Shown here in pieces: positions 41,546 through 49,840 of a stretch of 64,000 bases of DNA. Each line of letters begins with the position of its first letter. The stretch's first letter is position 1. Below the pieces are notes generated by a model that was given only the letters and a program-made list of their open reading frames with translations, was not told the origin of the DNA and did no database searches. Source of the DNA: Desmospora activa DSM 45169 (GTDB taxonomy: Bacteria > Bacillota > Bacilli > Thermoactinomycetales > DSM-45169); assembly GCF_003046315.1 (NCBI RefSeq), contig NZ_PZZP01000001.1:2542001-2606000 (forward strand), written 5' to 3'. The translations under genes and the position numbers were made by a program.

Positions 41546-41920
41546 TCACTTCGTCCGTTCCACCTCGGACTCTTCTTCCTTGATCTCTACTCCCTCCACT
41601 TTTACATTCACTTCCACCACTTGGAGACCGGTCATCGTTTCCACTGCTTCTTTTACCGCTTGCTGCAACGCCCGGGAAACTTCTGGGATCTTTACGCCGT
41701 AATGGACGATCACCCGGAGATCGATGGCGGTTTCCACCTCTCCCACTTCCACGGAAACACCGCGGGTGACGTGTTTGCCGCTGACTCGTTTGGCCCAACC
41801 TTCGGTGATGCCACCAGACATGCTGGCGACCCCTTTTGTCTTTGTCGCTGCCAGTCCGGCGATCACTGCCACCACATCGTCGGCAATCCGGATCGCTCCT
41901 TCGGAACCGTATTCAGCCAT
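41546..41920 (-). CDS. Asp23/Gls24 family envelope stress protein
   Basis: 124 residues. IRIADDVVAVIAGLAATKTKG at the start and the conserved central VSVEVGEVETAIDLRVIVHYG, VVEVNVKVEGVEI define the Asp23/YloU/YqhY family. These are abundant cytosolic or membrane-associated proteins linked to cell-envelope and lipid homeostasis. The C-terminal tail is acidic. It is not next to accB or dak genes, so which paralogue it is remains open. Confidence 0.87.
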   Translation of the reverse strand: MAEYGSEGAIRIADDVVAVIAGLAATKTKGVASMSGGITEGWAKRVSGKHVTRGVSVEVGEVETAIDLRVIVHYGVKIPEVSRALQQAVKEAVETMTGLQVVEVNVKVEGVEIKEEESEVERTK

Positions 41921-42003
41921 CCCTGTTATACCCCCCTTGCAACGTGTTCCATCACTTATAGTATAGCATTCCCACCAATAAACCCAACAGGTGTCATCCT
42001 TTT

Positions 42004-42819
42004 TTAACTGACCCGGTAACCGGCGATCCGGATCACCGTCCGTACTTGGGGATGTGCCAAGTTAACGCGATATCCATAATAGGTGTTTCCATCCACCGTT
42101 ATTTCATGAGGAAGCAGATATTTTCCTTGCACCATTTTCGTAAACAGATGATTGGCATCCCCTTCCGTCAGATTGATTTTACGTTGTAAGTCTTTTTTGA
42201 TCCAGGTACTGCCATAACTCTTATCGGCGTTATTCGGATCCTCATACCATTCATAAATCTGGATCAGAGCATCTTGTAACAATCGGTCCATCTGGGATAG
42301 ATTTTGGAATTGCGGTATATTTAAAAATTCGAATAAATTATGCGAAACATCACAAAACGCTTCCATTTGGGCGTTTTTGGAAAGACTCTCATCCCGTAGA
42401 CAAAAAAGTTCCACTCGTTTCCCTCTGGACCACAACCGATCCATTAATGGAATCATATCCTGATCCGCACTTACGATCACAAATGTATCTACTTCGGGCA
42501 CCGTGTGCAAAACATCCATCGCATCGAGACAGAGTTGGATATCCGCAGCATTTTTGCGCTCTTCTCCCCCGCGACCGTTTCCGTATACTTGGTGAGGGTG
42601 AACATGCTTTTTTTGTAAGTGATGCAAAGAGAGATCCAATTGTTCAAAGTCAGCATAAACTTCCATCATGCGGATTGCTTGTTTTCCATAATGTTCTTGC
42701 AAACGTAAGAACAGATTATGTTGCGGTTCAGGATGATCAGGGTCCATGTGATATTTTTTTAACCCATAATAAACATTCTCCAGGTCAATCCATATCGAGA
42801 TCGATCTATTGGCTCTCAT
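42004..42819 (-). CDS. NYN-domain (PIN-like) putative ribonuclease
   Basis: 271 residues. The NYN domain spans about 5-165: ISIWIDLENVYYGL (first acidic residues), NAADIQLCLDAMDVLH and VIVSADQDMIPLMDRL supply the acidic active site expected for PIN/FEN-like nucleases. The C-terminal 70 residues (SYGSTWIKKDLQRKINLTEG) resemble a winged-helix RNA/DNA-binding module as in LabA-like proteins. Probably an RNA-processing enzyme; target unknown. Confidence 0.8.
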   Translation of the reverse strand: MRANRSISIWIDLENVYYGLKKYHMDPDHPEPQHNLFLRLQEHYGKQAIRMMEVYADFEQLDLSLHHLQKKHVHPHQVYGNGRGGEERKNAADIQLCLDAMDVLHTVPEVDTFVIVSADQDMIPLMDRLWSRGKRVELFCLRDESLSKNAQMEAFCDVSHNLFEFLNIPQFQNLSQMDRLLQDALIQIYEWYEDPNNADKSYGSTWIKKDLQRKINLTEGDANHLFTKMVQGKYLLPHEITVDGNTYYGYRVNLAHPQVRTVIRIAGYRVS

Positions 42820-43225
42820 TGCAATAAGCTCCTCCTATTATTGTAATAATAAGTAACATTTCCCCAGCTAACGTCGAGAATATTTAACCTTTATACGTCA
42901 GAAGTCTCCCACTTAGCGTTAGCGTAGGCGGGAGAGGTTCATACAAATCCCTACTTTATTATTAATAATTCTACACACGAACTTTTCTTTCCTGTTTCAT
43001 CATGATAGATCTTAAGCCGGATGGGATCCGATTTCTCCACGTGGGAATAAAACAAGGACACCAGCATACCACAAACTTCCGTTGGTTACCAGTGCCCCTT
43101 CAGTATATACGATTTGCCGTAGAGTTACATGAATGAACGACGCTCCCTTGCGCCAAGCGTAGCCTGAATACGGAAATCCCTATGCTGATCTCAAACACAA
43201 TCTTAACGGAAGACTCCCCAGGATC
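42820..43225. other. Intergenic region upstream of the NYN gene
   Basis: These 406 bases hold no convincing gene. The part near 42888-42946 looks like the right end of an IS200/IS605-type element (listed separately). The region 42960-43225 shows no recognisable feature; the citA-like gene ends at 43226 without a clear T-tailed hairpin. Confidence 0.5.
42888..42946 (+). mobile_element. Solo IS200/IS605-like right end (relic)
   Basis: AAGTCTCCCAC...GCGGGAGAGGTTCATAC contains a TCTCCC/GGGAGA hairpin (42905-42935), the layout of the structured right ends and guide-RNA scaffolds of TnpB-bearing IS605 elements. No transposase or TnpB frame is next to it. Family match is from pattern memory. Confidence 0.4.
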
Positions 43226-44326
43226 TCAACTGCTCTTCTCCGGTAAGGGCCCCACATAACGCGATTGGGGACGAATAATGCGGTTATTAGCCGCCTGCTC
43301 CAATATGTGTGCACACCACCCCGCCATCCGCGCCACGGTGAACGTGGGAGTATACAACTCTCGCGGCAGACCGACCGCGCGCAAAACAACCGCTGCGTAG
43401 AACTCCACATTGGTGTATAGCTTTCTCTCCGGCTTCCATTGTTGCAGCAAGCGCAACGCTTCTGCTTCCACCTCCAACGCCAGCTCAAACCACGGTTCTT
43501 CCGACGCCAGTTGCTGTGCCACTTCCCGTAATGCTTCCGCCCGTGGATCCCGTGTGCGGTACACCCGATGCCCAAACCCCATTAGCCGCTCCCCGTTTTG
43601 TAGGCGCTGTTGCAGCCAATCAGCAGCCCGTGAACTGGAGCCGATCTGCTCCAGCATCTCCTCTACTTCTGCCGGCGCTCCACCGTGCAGAGGCCCTTTT
43701 AAGGCGCCAATCGCCGCAGTTAACGCCGACAATCCATCGGATTGGGTGGATGTAACCACCCTGGCCGCAAAAGTGGAAGCATTTAACCCATGTTCCGCCG
43801 TCAACACCAGATACGCATCCAATGCCCGCACATGTGCCGGATTTGGCTCCTTTCCCGTCAATAGATAGAGATAGTTGGCCGTATGGGACAAATCTGCTCG
43901 CGGTTGAATAAACGGCGTCCCTTGTAAGCGGTGCCAACGATAAGCTACTAAAGTAGGAATCCGCGCCAGTACAGTAGCCACCGCCTCCGGAGTCGGCGGC
44001 CACATCGCTCCATCCCATGACAAAGCCGACACCCCGGTCCGTAAGCTCTCCATCATATCCATATTGGGCGGCAATGCATCCAGAAGTCGATGTTCCTCCG
44101 CCGTCAGCGCCCGTTTACTCGCCAGAGCGCTCCGCCATATTTCCGCCTTATTGCCTTCGGGCAGTTGACCGAGCAACAAGAGATGAGCAACCTCTTCAAA
44201 GCTATGGGAAAGAGCCAAATCTTTCGCCCCATGTCCCCGGTAGATGAGAGCACCCTTTTGTCCGTCTACTAACGATAATGCGGTATCAGCAACATAAACC
44301 CCTTCCATCCCGATTGCAGCTCCCAT
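43226..44326 (-). CDS. citA: Citrate synthase, CitA-like (second citrate synthase)
   Basis: 366 residues from ATG at 44324-44326 with AAAGGAG upstream. Catalytic histidines appear in LTAEHGLNAS and MGFGHRVYRTRDPR. The position that is aspartate in most citrate synthases (PNVDFYSG) is glutamate here: LYTNVEFYAA. Condenses acetyl-CoA with oxaloacetate, or propionyl-CoA. The divergent LysR gene matches the citA-citR arrangement of B. subtilis, where CitR represses citA. Confidence 0.87.
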   Translation of the reverse strand: MGAAIGMEGVYVADTALSLVDGQKGALIYRGHGAKDLALSHSFEEVAHLLLLGQLPEGNKAEIWRSALASKRALTAEEHRLLDALPPNMDMMESLRTGVSALSWDGAMWPPTPEAVATVLARIPTLVAYRWHRLQGTPFIQPRADLSHTANYLYLLTGKEPNPAHVRALDAYLVLTAEHGLNASTFAARVVTSTQSDGLSALTAAIGALKGPLHGGAPAEVEEMLEQIGSSSRAADWLQQRLQNGERLMGFGHRVYRTRDPRAEALREVAQQLASEEPWFELALEVEAEALRLLQQWKPERKLYTNVEFYAAVVLRAVGLPRELYTPTFTVARMAGWCAHILEQAANNRIIRPQSRYVGPLPEKSS

Positions 44327-44383
44327 TTTTATCACTCCTTTCCCTTTTTCATCATACGCTTTCCATTACGAGAAATCTAATTT

Positions 44384-44399
44384 ATCATTTTAATATGAT
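44384..44399. promoter_or_regulatory. LysR-type site in the citA-citR interval
   Basis: ATCAT-TTTAAT-ATGAT is an inverted repeat containing a T-N11-A motif in an AT-rich 105-base divergent promoter region. It is the best candidate binding site for the LysR-type regulator encoded to the right. Confidence 0.5.
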
Positions 44400-44431
44400 T
44401 GATTAATAATTGTTATCAAAGGGGCTCTTCC

Positions 44432-45322
44432 ATGCAAATCAACCAACTGATTACCTTTTTGGAAGTCGTTAAAACCGGTCACTTTCGCGAAGCCGCCCGT
44501 CGGCTCAATCTGACGCAACCAGCGGTCAGCGCCCAAATCCGCAGCCTAGAGGAAAGCTTGGGTTCAGCATTATTCCACCGTCAACCTGTCTCACTTACCG
44601 CTGCCGGAAAAGCGTTTCTTCCCCATGCCCGCCAAATGATCGCCTTGGCCGAAACCGGCAGACGGGCGGTACAGGATAGCCAGACCACACAACGAGGTTC
44701 CATTACCGTCGGCGCATCTTCCGGCGCTGCTTTGGCCGTACTGCCGCGAATGTTGCGCTATTTCCACGGCAATCAACCGGATGTGCGCGTCTCGGTCCAC
44801 ACTTTACCAGCATCAACAATCATCAATGGTCTGCACGAAGGGCGCTTAGACGCGGGAATTCTTTACGGATCACTGGAAGATACCGAGCTGGTGCGCCAAG
44901 TACTTCTTTACGATCGTTTTGTGCTAATCACTCCCTATGATCACACCTTGGCTATACACTCCTATCTTTCCATGGATGAATTAAAAACGACGCCGCTAAT
45001 CTCCCTTACACCGGAAACACCAGAACGACAATTGCTGAATCGCTTATTCTCCGTAAAAGGGATTCAACCGGAAACTGCGATCGAACTTTCCAGTGTCGAG
45101 GAAGTAAAGCGGAGCGTACGCCTCAAACTCGGGATTGCCATCGTTCCCAGGCTCAGTTTGGATGATGAATTGGATCGGGATTTGCGCTGGATTTATCTCA
45201 CCGGTTCCGACGAACAATTTCCCGTTGTTTTATTGCGCCCCCGGGATCAGCATCTCTCGCCAACCCTGCACCACTTTTTAGAAGATATCCGTGGAATCTA
45301 CCCTTCCCCTTGGAATGACTGA
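44432..45322 (+). CDS. citR: LysR-family regulator, CitR-like
   Basis: 296 residues from ATG at 44432 with AAAGGGG upstream; a longer start at 44399 overlaps the operator. The winged helix-turn-helix is at about 3-60 (FLEVVKTGHFREAARRLNLTQPAVSAQIRSLE in parts) and the periplasmic-binding-like effector domain at about 85-290. Position divergent to a CitA-like citrate synthase supports CitR. The effector is unknown. Confidence 0.83.
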   Translation: MQINQLITFLEVVKTGHFREAARRLNLTQPAVSAQIRSLEESLGSALFHRQPVSLTAAGKAFLPHARQMIALAETGRRAVQDSQTTQRGSITVGASSGAALAVLPRMLRYFHGNQPDVRVSVHTLPASTIINGLHEGRLDAGILYGSLEDTELVRQVLLYDRFVLITPYDHTLAIHSYLSMDELKTTPLISLTPETPERQLLNRLFSVKGIQPETAIELSSVEEVKRSVRLKLGIAIVPRLSLDDELDRDLRWIYLTGSDEQFPVVLLRPRDQHLSPTLHHFLEDIRGIYPSPWND

Positions 45323-45337
45323 TCGAGCATACAAAAA

Positions 45338-45357
45338 AAGACCCCTCACGGAGTCTT
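45338..45357. terminator. Intrinsic terminator between citR and ylaN
   Basis: AAGAC...GTCTT stem with G-C core; TTTTTTTG follows on the minus strand. It mainly terminates the ylaN transcript and also lies after citR. Confidence 0.7.
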
Positions 45358-45378
45358 GTTGGTTTCTGCTGTTCAGCC

Positions 45379-45693
45379 CTAGCTTTGGTTGGGAGATGGA
45401 AGAACAAGTGAATATAAGTGGGCTAACTTCCGCTCCAGTTCACTGATGATTTCCCTACCCTGCTCACGGGTTATCAACCCGGCACGTACGGCAAAATCGA
45501 TCTCCCGGGATAGGCCGAACATCTGGGTATCCAACACTTCCTCATAGAGAGGGCATTTGGGCGCCGTCAAGTTATCCAGCTGGACTGCAATCAATTGCTC
45601 AATTTTTTTAGCGTCTTCCCGCAACAATTGTTCAGCGCGCTGGGTTAATTCAAGCTGAGTCGGCGTAGACAATGGAACCCCCCCAATCCCCAT
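45379..45693 (-). CDS. ylaN: YlaN (UPF0358), iron-linked regulatory protein
   Basis: About 104 residues. The signature [37 protein letters not shown] is almost identical to B. subtilis YlaN (quoted only in outline: [30 protein letters not shown]). YlaN is essential under iron limitation in B. subtilis and has been reported to bind iron and relieve Fur repression. The ATG at 45691-45693 follows GAGGATTTGCTA; a TTG seven codons later after a G-run is an alternative. Stand-alone gene. Confidence 0.92.
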   Translation of the reverse strand: MGIGGVPLSTPTQLELTQRAEQLLREDAKKIEQLIAVQLDNLTAPKCPLYEEVLDTQMFGLSREIDFAVRAGLITREQGREIISELERKLAHLYSLVLPSPNQS

Positions 45694-45886
45694 TAGCAAA
45701 TCCTCGGATCAACTTACATCAACCCAAGTGTAACACGAGCTCCGCGCATTTGCAAAGGAATCCGGCGCACAAGCTCATCGATTAGCTATCGTATGAAGGG
45801 GGGAGGGGATTTTTAAGGCTGCCCGCTCTTGCTGTTTGCAATGAAGAAGGAGCCGACCTGGCGCAATCACCTCAGTTTTGAGAACA

Positions 45887-46798
45887 CTAAAAAATGGAGA
45901 GATTGTACGAGCGACTTAACCCTTTTAATAGGGCACTACCAGCGATGCTGTTTCCCTTCTCGTCCAGGGCAGGACCAAATACACCGATCCCCATCTTATC
46001 CGGAACTGATGCCAGAATGCCTCCTGAGACGCCACTTTTAGCCGGTATACCAGCATAGATGGCAAACTCACCCGAGGCGTTATACATGCCGCAAGTGACC
46101 ATAAACGTTTTTACCAGGCGGGCCAACTCCTGGGGAATCACTTGTTTTCCGGATTGATTGACTCCATATTGGGCTAAACATAATCCCATGCGAGCCAAAT
46201 CGCGGCAATTGACCGCGATGGAACATTGTTGAAAATACAACTCCAACGTGGATTCCACATCATCGATCATACCAAATTCTTTTAAAAAATGAGCCATCGC
46301 GCGATTCCGATGTCCCGTCGCCCGTTCCGAATGGTAGACGGCGGTATTGATTTCAATCTTGGGATTATCCGCCATATCTCGCACCAAGGCAAGCACCCGC
46401 TGTAACCGCTGATCAACCGTATTGCCCCCGATCAAGGAACTGACGACCAAAGCACCCGCATTGATCATTGGATTGAGTGGCTTTCCCGGTGAATACATCT
46501 CCAGCTTATAGATGGCATTAAAGGGATCCCCAGTCGGTTCCATCCCGACCCGACTAAAAACGACGTCTTCACCATGGTCCATCAACGCCAGGATCAAGGT
46601 GATCACCTTAGAAATGCTCTGTAATGTAAAAGTGAGCGGGCAGTCGCCGGCGGAATATTCTTCTCCATCCACCGTGCGAATGGCAATCCCGAGGGACAAT
46701 GGATCCTGCTTAGCCAACTCAGGGATATAATCAGCCAACTTTCCTTGATGGCCCACCTCCCGGTATTTCTCGACCATTTCCTCCAACATCGTCTGCAT
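45887..46798 (-). CDS. glsA: Glutaminase
   Basis: About 303 residues from ATG at 46796-46798 with AGGAG upstream. It hydrolyses glutamine to glutamate and ammonia. Beta-lactamase-like fold: TFTLQSISKVITLILAL carries the catalytic Ser-x-x-Lys (SISK), PLNPMINAGALVV and YHSERATGHRNRAMAHFL the conserved Asn/Glu/Tyr residues, and SGVSGGILASVP the late loop. No glutamine transporter is beside it. Stand-alone gene. Confidence 0.93.
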   Translation of the reverse strand: MQTMLEEMVEKYREVGHQGKLADYIPELAKQDPLSLGIAIRTVDGEEYSAGDCPLTFTLQSISKVITLILALMDHGEDVVFSRVGMEPTGDPFNAIYKLEMYSPGKPLNPMINAGALVVSSLIGGNTVDQRLQRVLALVRDMADNPKIEINTAVYHSERATGHRNRAMAHFLKEFGMIDDVESTLELYFQQCSIAVNCRDLARMGLCLAQYGVNQSGKQVIPQELARLVKTFMVTCGMYNASGEFAIYAGIPAKSGVSGGILASVPDKMGIGVFGPALDEKGNSIAGSALLKGLSRSYNLSIF

Positions 46799-46915
46799 CA
46801 ATATTCTCCTATCAAATGGAAATTGCGAGCACCTGGAAAGCATCGCTTTTTCTATTTTTCTCAATCGACTCCTTCTGTATAATGGAAAGGAATGATGAGT
46901 TGAAGGGGCTTACAA

Positions 46916-47281
46916 ATGAATGATGTTATTCTAATCAGTGGCAACGTCACGTTTCAAATCAACTTAGACCCAACCATCTGGATTTTTGATGACCGGCGTT
47001 TTGATATGCAAGAGCGTTTCACCGGTGTGGATGGTTTAGGCATGGAGCTGGCTCCGTTTTTGGAACACGCCCGTCCAAACCCGGACGCATCTAGAGTGGT
47101 ACTTCACCGTCGCGAAGGAAGTCCGGTACTCCTCTCTATAGAGCAAGCCATGTCAGCGGTTCTTCAATTTTCCCGCAATGGAAAACCAATTCGGCCGGAT
47201 GGACCCGCTCTCTTGTATTTAGCCGACGGCAGCAACCAAAATCATCCGATCGGCCATATCGAGCGGATGGAAATCCATTGA
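46916..47281 (+). CDS. Hypothetical protein
   Basis: 121 residues with a good site (GAAGGGGCTTACAA then ATG). The beginning VILISGNVTFQINLDPTIWIFDDRRF suggests a beta-rich fold; the middle contains PNPDASRVVLHRREGSPVLLSIEQA and the end GPALLYLADGSNQNHPIGHIE. I do not recognise the family. Codon use and the terminator right after it support a real gene. It is divergent from glsA with a 117-base gap. Confidence 0.6.
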   Translation: MNDVILISGNVTFQINLDPTIWIFDDRRFDMQERFTGVDGLGMELAPFLEHARPNPDASRVVLHRREGSPVLLSIEQAMSAVLQFSRNGKPIRPDGPALLYLADGSNQNHPIGHIERMEIH

Positions 47282-47303
47282 TCATCTCTCCGATCAATCA
47301 ACT

Positions 47304-47342
47304 AAAACCCGGCTCTACGCGGAATGCGCTGAGCCGGGTTTT
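47304..47342. terminator. Bidirectional intrinsic terminator
   Basis: AAAACCCGGCTC (47304-47315) pairs perfectly with GAGCCGGGTTTT (47331-47342). It is shared by the hypothetical gene and the convergent thioesterase. Confidence 0.9.
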
Positions 47343-47349
47343 AGTTTTA

Positions 47350-47832
47350 TCACGACCGCTTTTTCTGGAGGGAAAAGGTAGCCGTGGCCATGGCGATTAA
47401 ACTGCCGCGCTCGTTTTCCACCCGACATTCCGTCACCGCCAATGTATGTCCCATCCGTAAGAGGTGGGCAGTAGAGATCAATTCCTGTCCTAAACCGGGC
47501 AGCAAATAGTGTACCTTCATTTCCGCCGTTACGGCAAAACGGTTTTCCGGTAAGCGGCGATTTACTAGGGAGCCCATGGTGGAATCGATCAAGGTAGCGG
47601 TAATTCCACCATGAACCATTCCGGCTCGGTTCAGCATATAAGGCGTGATCGGAACGCGAAAACGGTAACCGTTTGACTCTGTTAACTCTCCCGACAAGCC
47701 GAGAAAGCCGGAAGGATAAGCGCTGTTGCGCTCCCGTTTCTGCCGGATCGCCTGCAACGCGAGGGCAAGGATTTCCCGTTCCTCATCCGCCCCATTGTGA
47801 ACAACAGCGGTTAAATCTTCTAGTAGTGACAT
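47350..47832 (-). CDS. PaaI-family hotdog thioesterase
   Basis: About 160 residues from ATG at 47830-47832 with CAGGAGGTGGACG upstream; longer readings overlap the M42 gene. MLNRAGMVHGGITATLIDSTMG is the hotdog signature with the catalytic acidic residue in LIDS. It probably hydrolyses acyl-CoA esters, perhaps aryl-acetyl types. It follows the M42 peptidase gene by 34 bases. A second PaaI-like gene is at 55057-55533. Confidence 0.83.
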   Translation of the reverse strand: MSLLEDLTAVVHNGADEEREILALALQAIRQKRERNSAYPSGFLGLSGELTESNGYRFRVPITPYMLNRAGMVHGGITATLIDSTMGSLVNRRLPENRFAVTAEMKVHYLLPGLGQELISTAHLLRMGHTLAVTECRVENERGSLIAMATATFSLQKKRS

Positions 47833-47866
47833 CGTCCACCTCCTGCGGAAATAATAAAACGATCGC

Positions 47867-48931
47867 TTATAACAGCGGACTGTGGATATAATGTTGTAAC
47901 AGTCGGTACGTATTTTCCAATGCATCCCGATGGGTCCGTTCAAATGCATGGGAGGCGTCAACACCGGGGCCGACTAAACCGTGGATCAGATCGTAACCGG
48001 CACGGACAGCCGCACTAGCGTCTGATTGATAACGGGGATAGATATCCAGTTTATAATAGAGGCCTTCTTTTTCAGCCAAATCCGCCAAACGGTTACGAAA
48101 GCCATAATGGTACGGGCCGCTGGCATCTTTTACACAGATGGACACACAATGTTCATCGGTGTTTTGCCCCTTCCCGATCGCCCCCATATCCACCGCCAGA
48201 AACTCTTTTACTCCGGTCGGGATGTTGGAGTTGGCACCGAAGCCCACTTCTTCATAAGTGCTAAAGATCACATGGGTGTCGCAGGGAATTGGATCCCCCC
48301 TCGCCACCTGTTGCAAGATCAACTCCAACAATATCGCGGCACTCGCTTTATCATCCATATGACGCCCCTTAATATAACCGCTGGGCAATCGTTCCACACG
48401 GGGATCAAATGAAATAAAGTCCCCGATCTCAATCCCATGAGCTCGAACGCCTACCGCATCTGTCAGCGGCAGGTCGAGGCGGATTTCCATATTTTCCTGA
48501 TTTCTCTCTTGCTTACCGGCATCATCGTAAACATGGACAGAAGTATGTGTCGGCAAAACGGTTCCTTTTATCTCGTCTCCGTTACGGGTATGTACTGTGC
48601 AATACACCCCTTCAATCGAATTCCAGGTATAGCCTCCGATACGGGTAAGACGAAGCCGACCGTTTGATTTAATCTCTTTTACCATTCCACCGAGAGTGTC
48701 TACATGGGCGGTCAACAATCGCTGAGGAGCCCGTTGTTCGCCGCGCAAGGTGACCAAAAGCCCCCCTTTATGATTACGGCGCAGCCGAATCCGATCTCCT
48801 GCCGCTTGCAAGCGGGCCTCTAGGTATTGAATGATGGAGTCGGTATATCCGGTTGGGGACGGGATACGAACCAAATCAAGCAACGTATCAATCACTTTAT
48901 TCTCAGGCCATGTATGCAACTGGATCACCAC
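47867..48931 (-). CDS. M42-family metallopeptidase (aminopeptidase/endoglucanase-like)
   Basis: 354 residues. Metal ligands: LTAHVDTLGG, GRHMDDKASA (bridging aspartate), FSTYEEVGFGAN (catalytic Glu pair), LAVDMGAIG and a C-terminal histidine in DASHAFERTH. The PDZ-like insertion (about 75-165) is present. Cytosolic tetrahedral aminopeptidases of this family trim short peptides. The ATG lies after AAAGTGGTG, a moderate site. Possibly cotranscribed with the downstream thioesterase. Confidence 0.88.
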   Translation of the reverse strand: MVIQLHTWPENKVIDTLLDLVRIPSPTGYTDSIIQYLEARLQAAGDRIRLRRNHKGGLLVTLRGEQRAPQRLLTAHVDTLGGMVKEIKSNGRLRLTRIGGYTWNSIEGVYCTVHTRNGDEIKGTVLPTHTSVHVYDDAGKQERNQENMEIRLDLPLTDAVGVRAHGIEIGDFISFDPRVERLPSGYIKGRHMDDKASAAILLELILQQVARGDPIPCDTHVIFSTYEEVGFGANSNIPTGVKEFLAVDMGAIGKGQNTDEHCVSICVKDASGPYHYGFRNRLADLAEKEGLYYKLDIYPRYQSDASAAVRAGYDLIHGLVGPGVDASHAFERTHRDALENTYRLLQHYIHSPLL

Positions 48932-48979
48932 TTTCTACATACGAAAAATGATTCTTTTTCATTATAAAGAATACGAGCG

Positions 48980-49085
48980 AGAAAACCCAACTTCGTTGGG
49001 ATGGACGAGGAAGGGAGTGATTCTCCCTCCAACTATTGGAGGCTGCTGCAAGAATCCCGCACCTGCAGATGCGGGAGAAGTGAAG
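48980..49085 (+). mobile_element. Relic of an IS605-type right end / guide-RNA scaffold
   Basis: Four hairpins follow one another: CCCAAC/GTTGGG (48985-48999), GGGAG/CTCCC (49013-49027), CCTCCAA/TTGGAGG (49026-49042) and CCCGC/GCGGG (49056-49075). The end GCAAGAATCCCGC...GCGGGAG resembles the GCAGGAATCCCCCGC...GCGGGGGAG right ends of TnpB-carrying IS605 elements. No TnpB frame remains. Assignment is from memory of such ends. Confidence 0.4.
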
Positions 49086-49215
49086 CGGAAACAGAAAAAA
49101 GAGAAGCCCTCGTGCTGGGCTTCAAGGATCGCCATCGATTAGCAAAGTCGCTCACCGAATAAAGTGAAAAGAGAAGATTAGGATTTCCTGATTGGTACTG
49201 TTATCTCATCAAAAA

Positions 49216-49470
49216 TCAAGGCTGTTCAATTGCCGAGGACAATTCTCTCAGGCAATTTTCGCACACATTTTTATTGCGGTAGGATACCACATTTTCCACC
49301 TGACCACAAAAAAGGCAGGATGGACTGTATTTTTTTAGGATGACGTTTGTCCCATCCACATATATTTCCAGAGGATCCCTCACATCGATGTCCATGGTGC
49401 GCCTCAGCTCAACCGGCAATACAATCCGCCCCAATTCGTCCACTTTGCGCACAATACCTGTGGCTTTCAT
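49216..49470 (-). CDS. AbrB-family transition-state regulator with C-terminal Cys cluster
   Basis: About 84 residues from ATG at 49468-49470 with GGAGGTGTGACG upstream. Residues 1-50 are the AbrB swapped-hairpin DNA-binding domain (TGIVRKVDELGRIVLPVELRRTMDI, in outline). The C-terminal part differs from AbrB/Abh: CLFCG and, 15 residues on, CENC form two CxxC pairs that could bind zinc or an Fe-S cluster. It probably regulates post-exponential genes. Confidence 0.85.
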   Translation of the reverse strand: MKATGIVRKVDELGRIVLPVELRRTMDIDVRDPLEIYVDGTNVILKKYSPSCLFCGQVENVVSYRNKNVCENCLRELSSAIEQP

Positions 49471-49840
49471 CGTCACACCTCCGTTTGATTAATGAACTGC
49501 TACTTTCCTGTTACCACTTTTATTCCTTCCGTAATCGTAAAACAATCGCAACCACCCACACACCCTGTTAGCATAAACTCCCTTTATAACTGTTTTCTAT
49601 ATTCTGGGTAGCTTAACCGTAATCCTGCTTAATTTTTTGGAAATACTGGCGTGTTCTCACTGATATTTACTGATTATTGATGGTGATCATGCTCCTGCTT
49701 CCCCCACACCGCTACACCGGCAGATAGAGCGGAAAGGATTATTCCAGGATCGTCAGCCATCGACAGCACATCTATACACAAAAAATATCTCGCTGTACCC
49801 TTGTGTAAAAGCGGATACAACGAGACATTTGATTTAAACG
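49471..49840. other. Intergenic region between the AbrB-like gene and the M29 peptidase gene
   Basis: These 370 bases have no supported gene. The upstream half should contain the promoter of the AbrB-like gene; the last 60 bases hold the terminator of the peptidase gene. Nothing else was recognised. Confidence 0.5.
49788..49825 (-). terminator. Intrinsic terminator of the M29 peptidase gene
   Basis: TCTCGTTGTA/TACAGCGAGA pairs (one G-U) around an 18-base loop, then ATATTTTTTG on the minus strand, just past the stop at 49841. Confidence 0.75.

Noticed and set aside
45829-46041. Plus-strand ORF overlapping the 3' end of glsA
   Set aside because: Antisense to the well-supported glutaminase; no family match.
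48948-48975. Fur box upstream of the M42 gene
   Set aside because: ATGATTCTTTTTCATTAT has some resemblance but poor 7-1-7 symmetry and no iron-related gene follows.
48831-49142. Plus-strand ORF of 103 residues
   Set aside because: Starts antisense to the M42 peptidase and reads through a series of hairpins; better explained by an IS-end relic.
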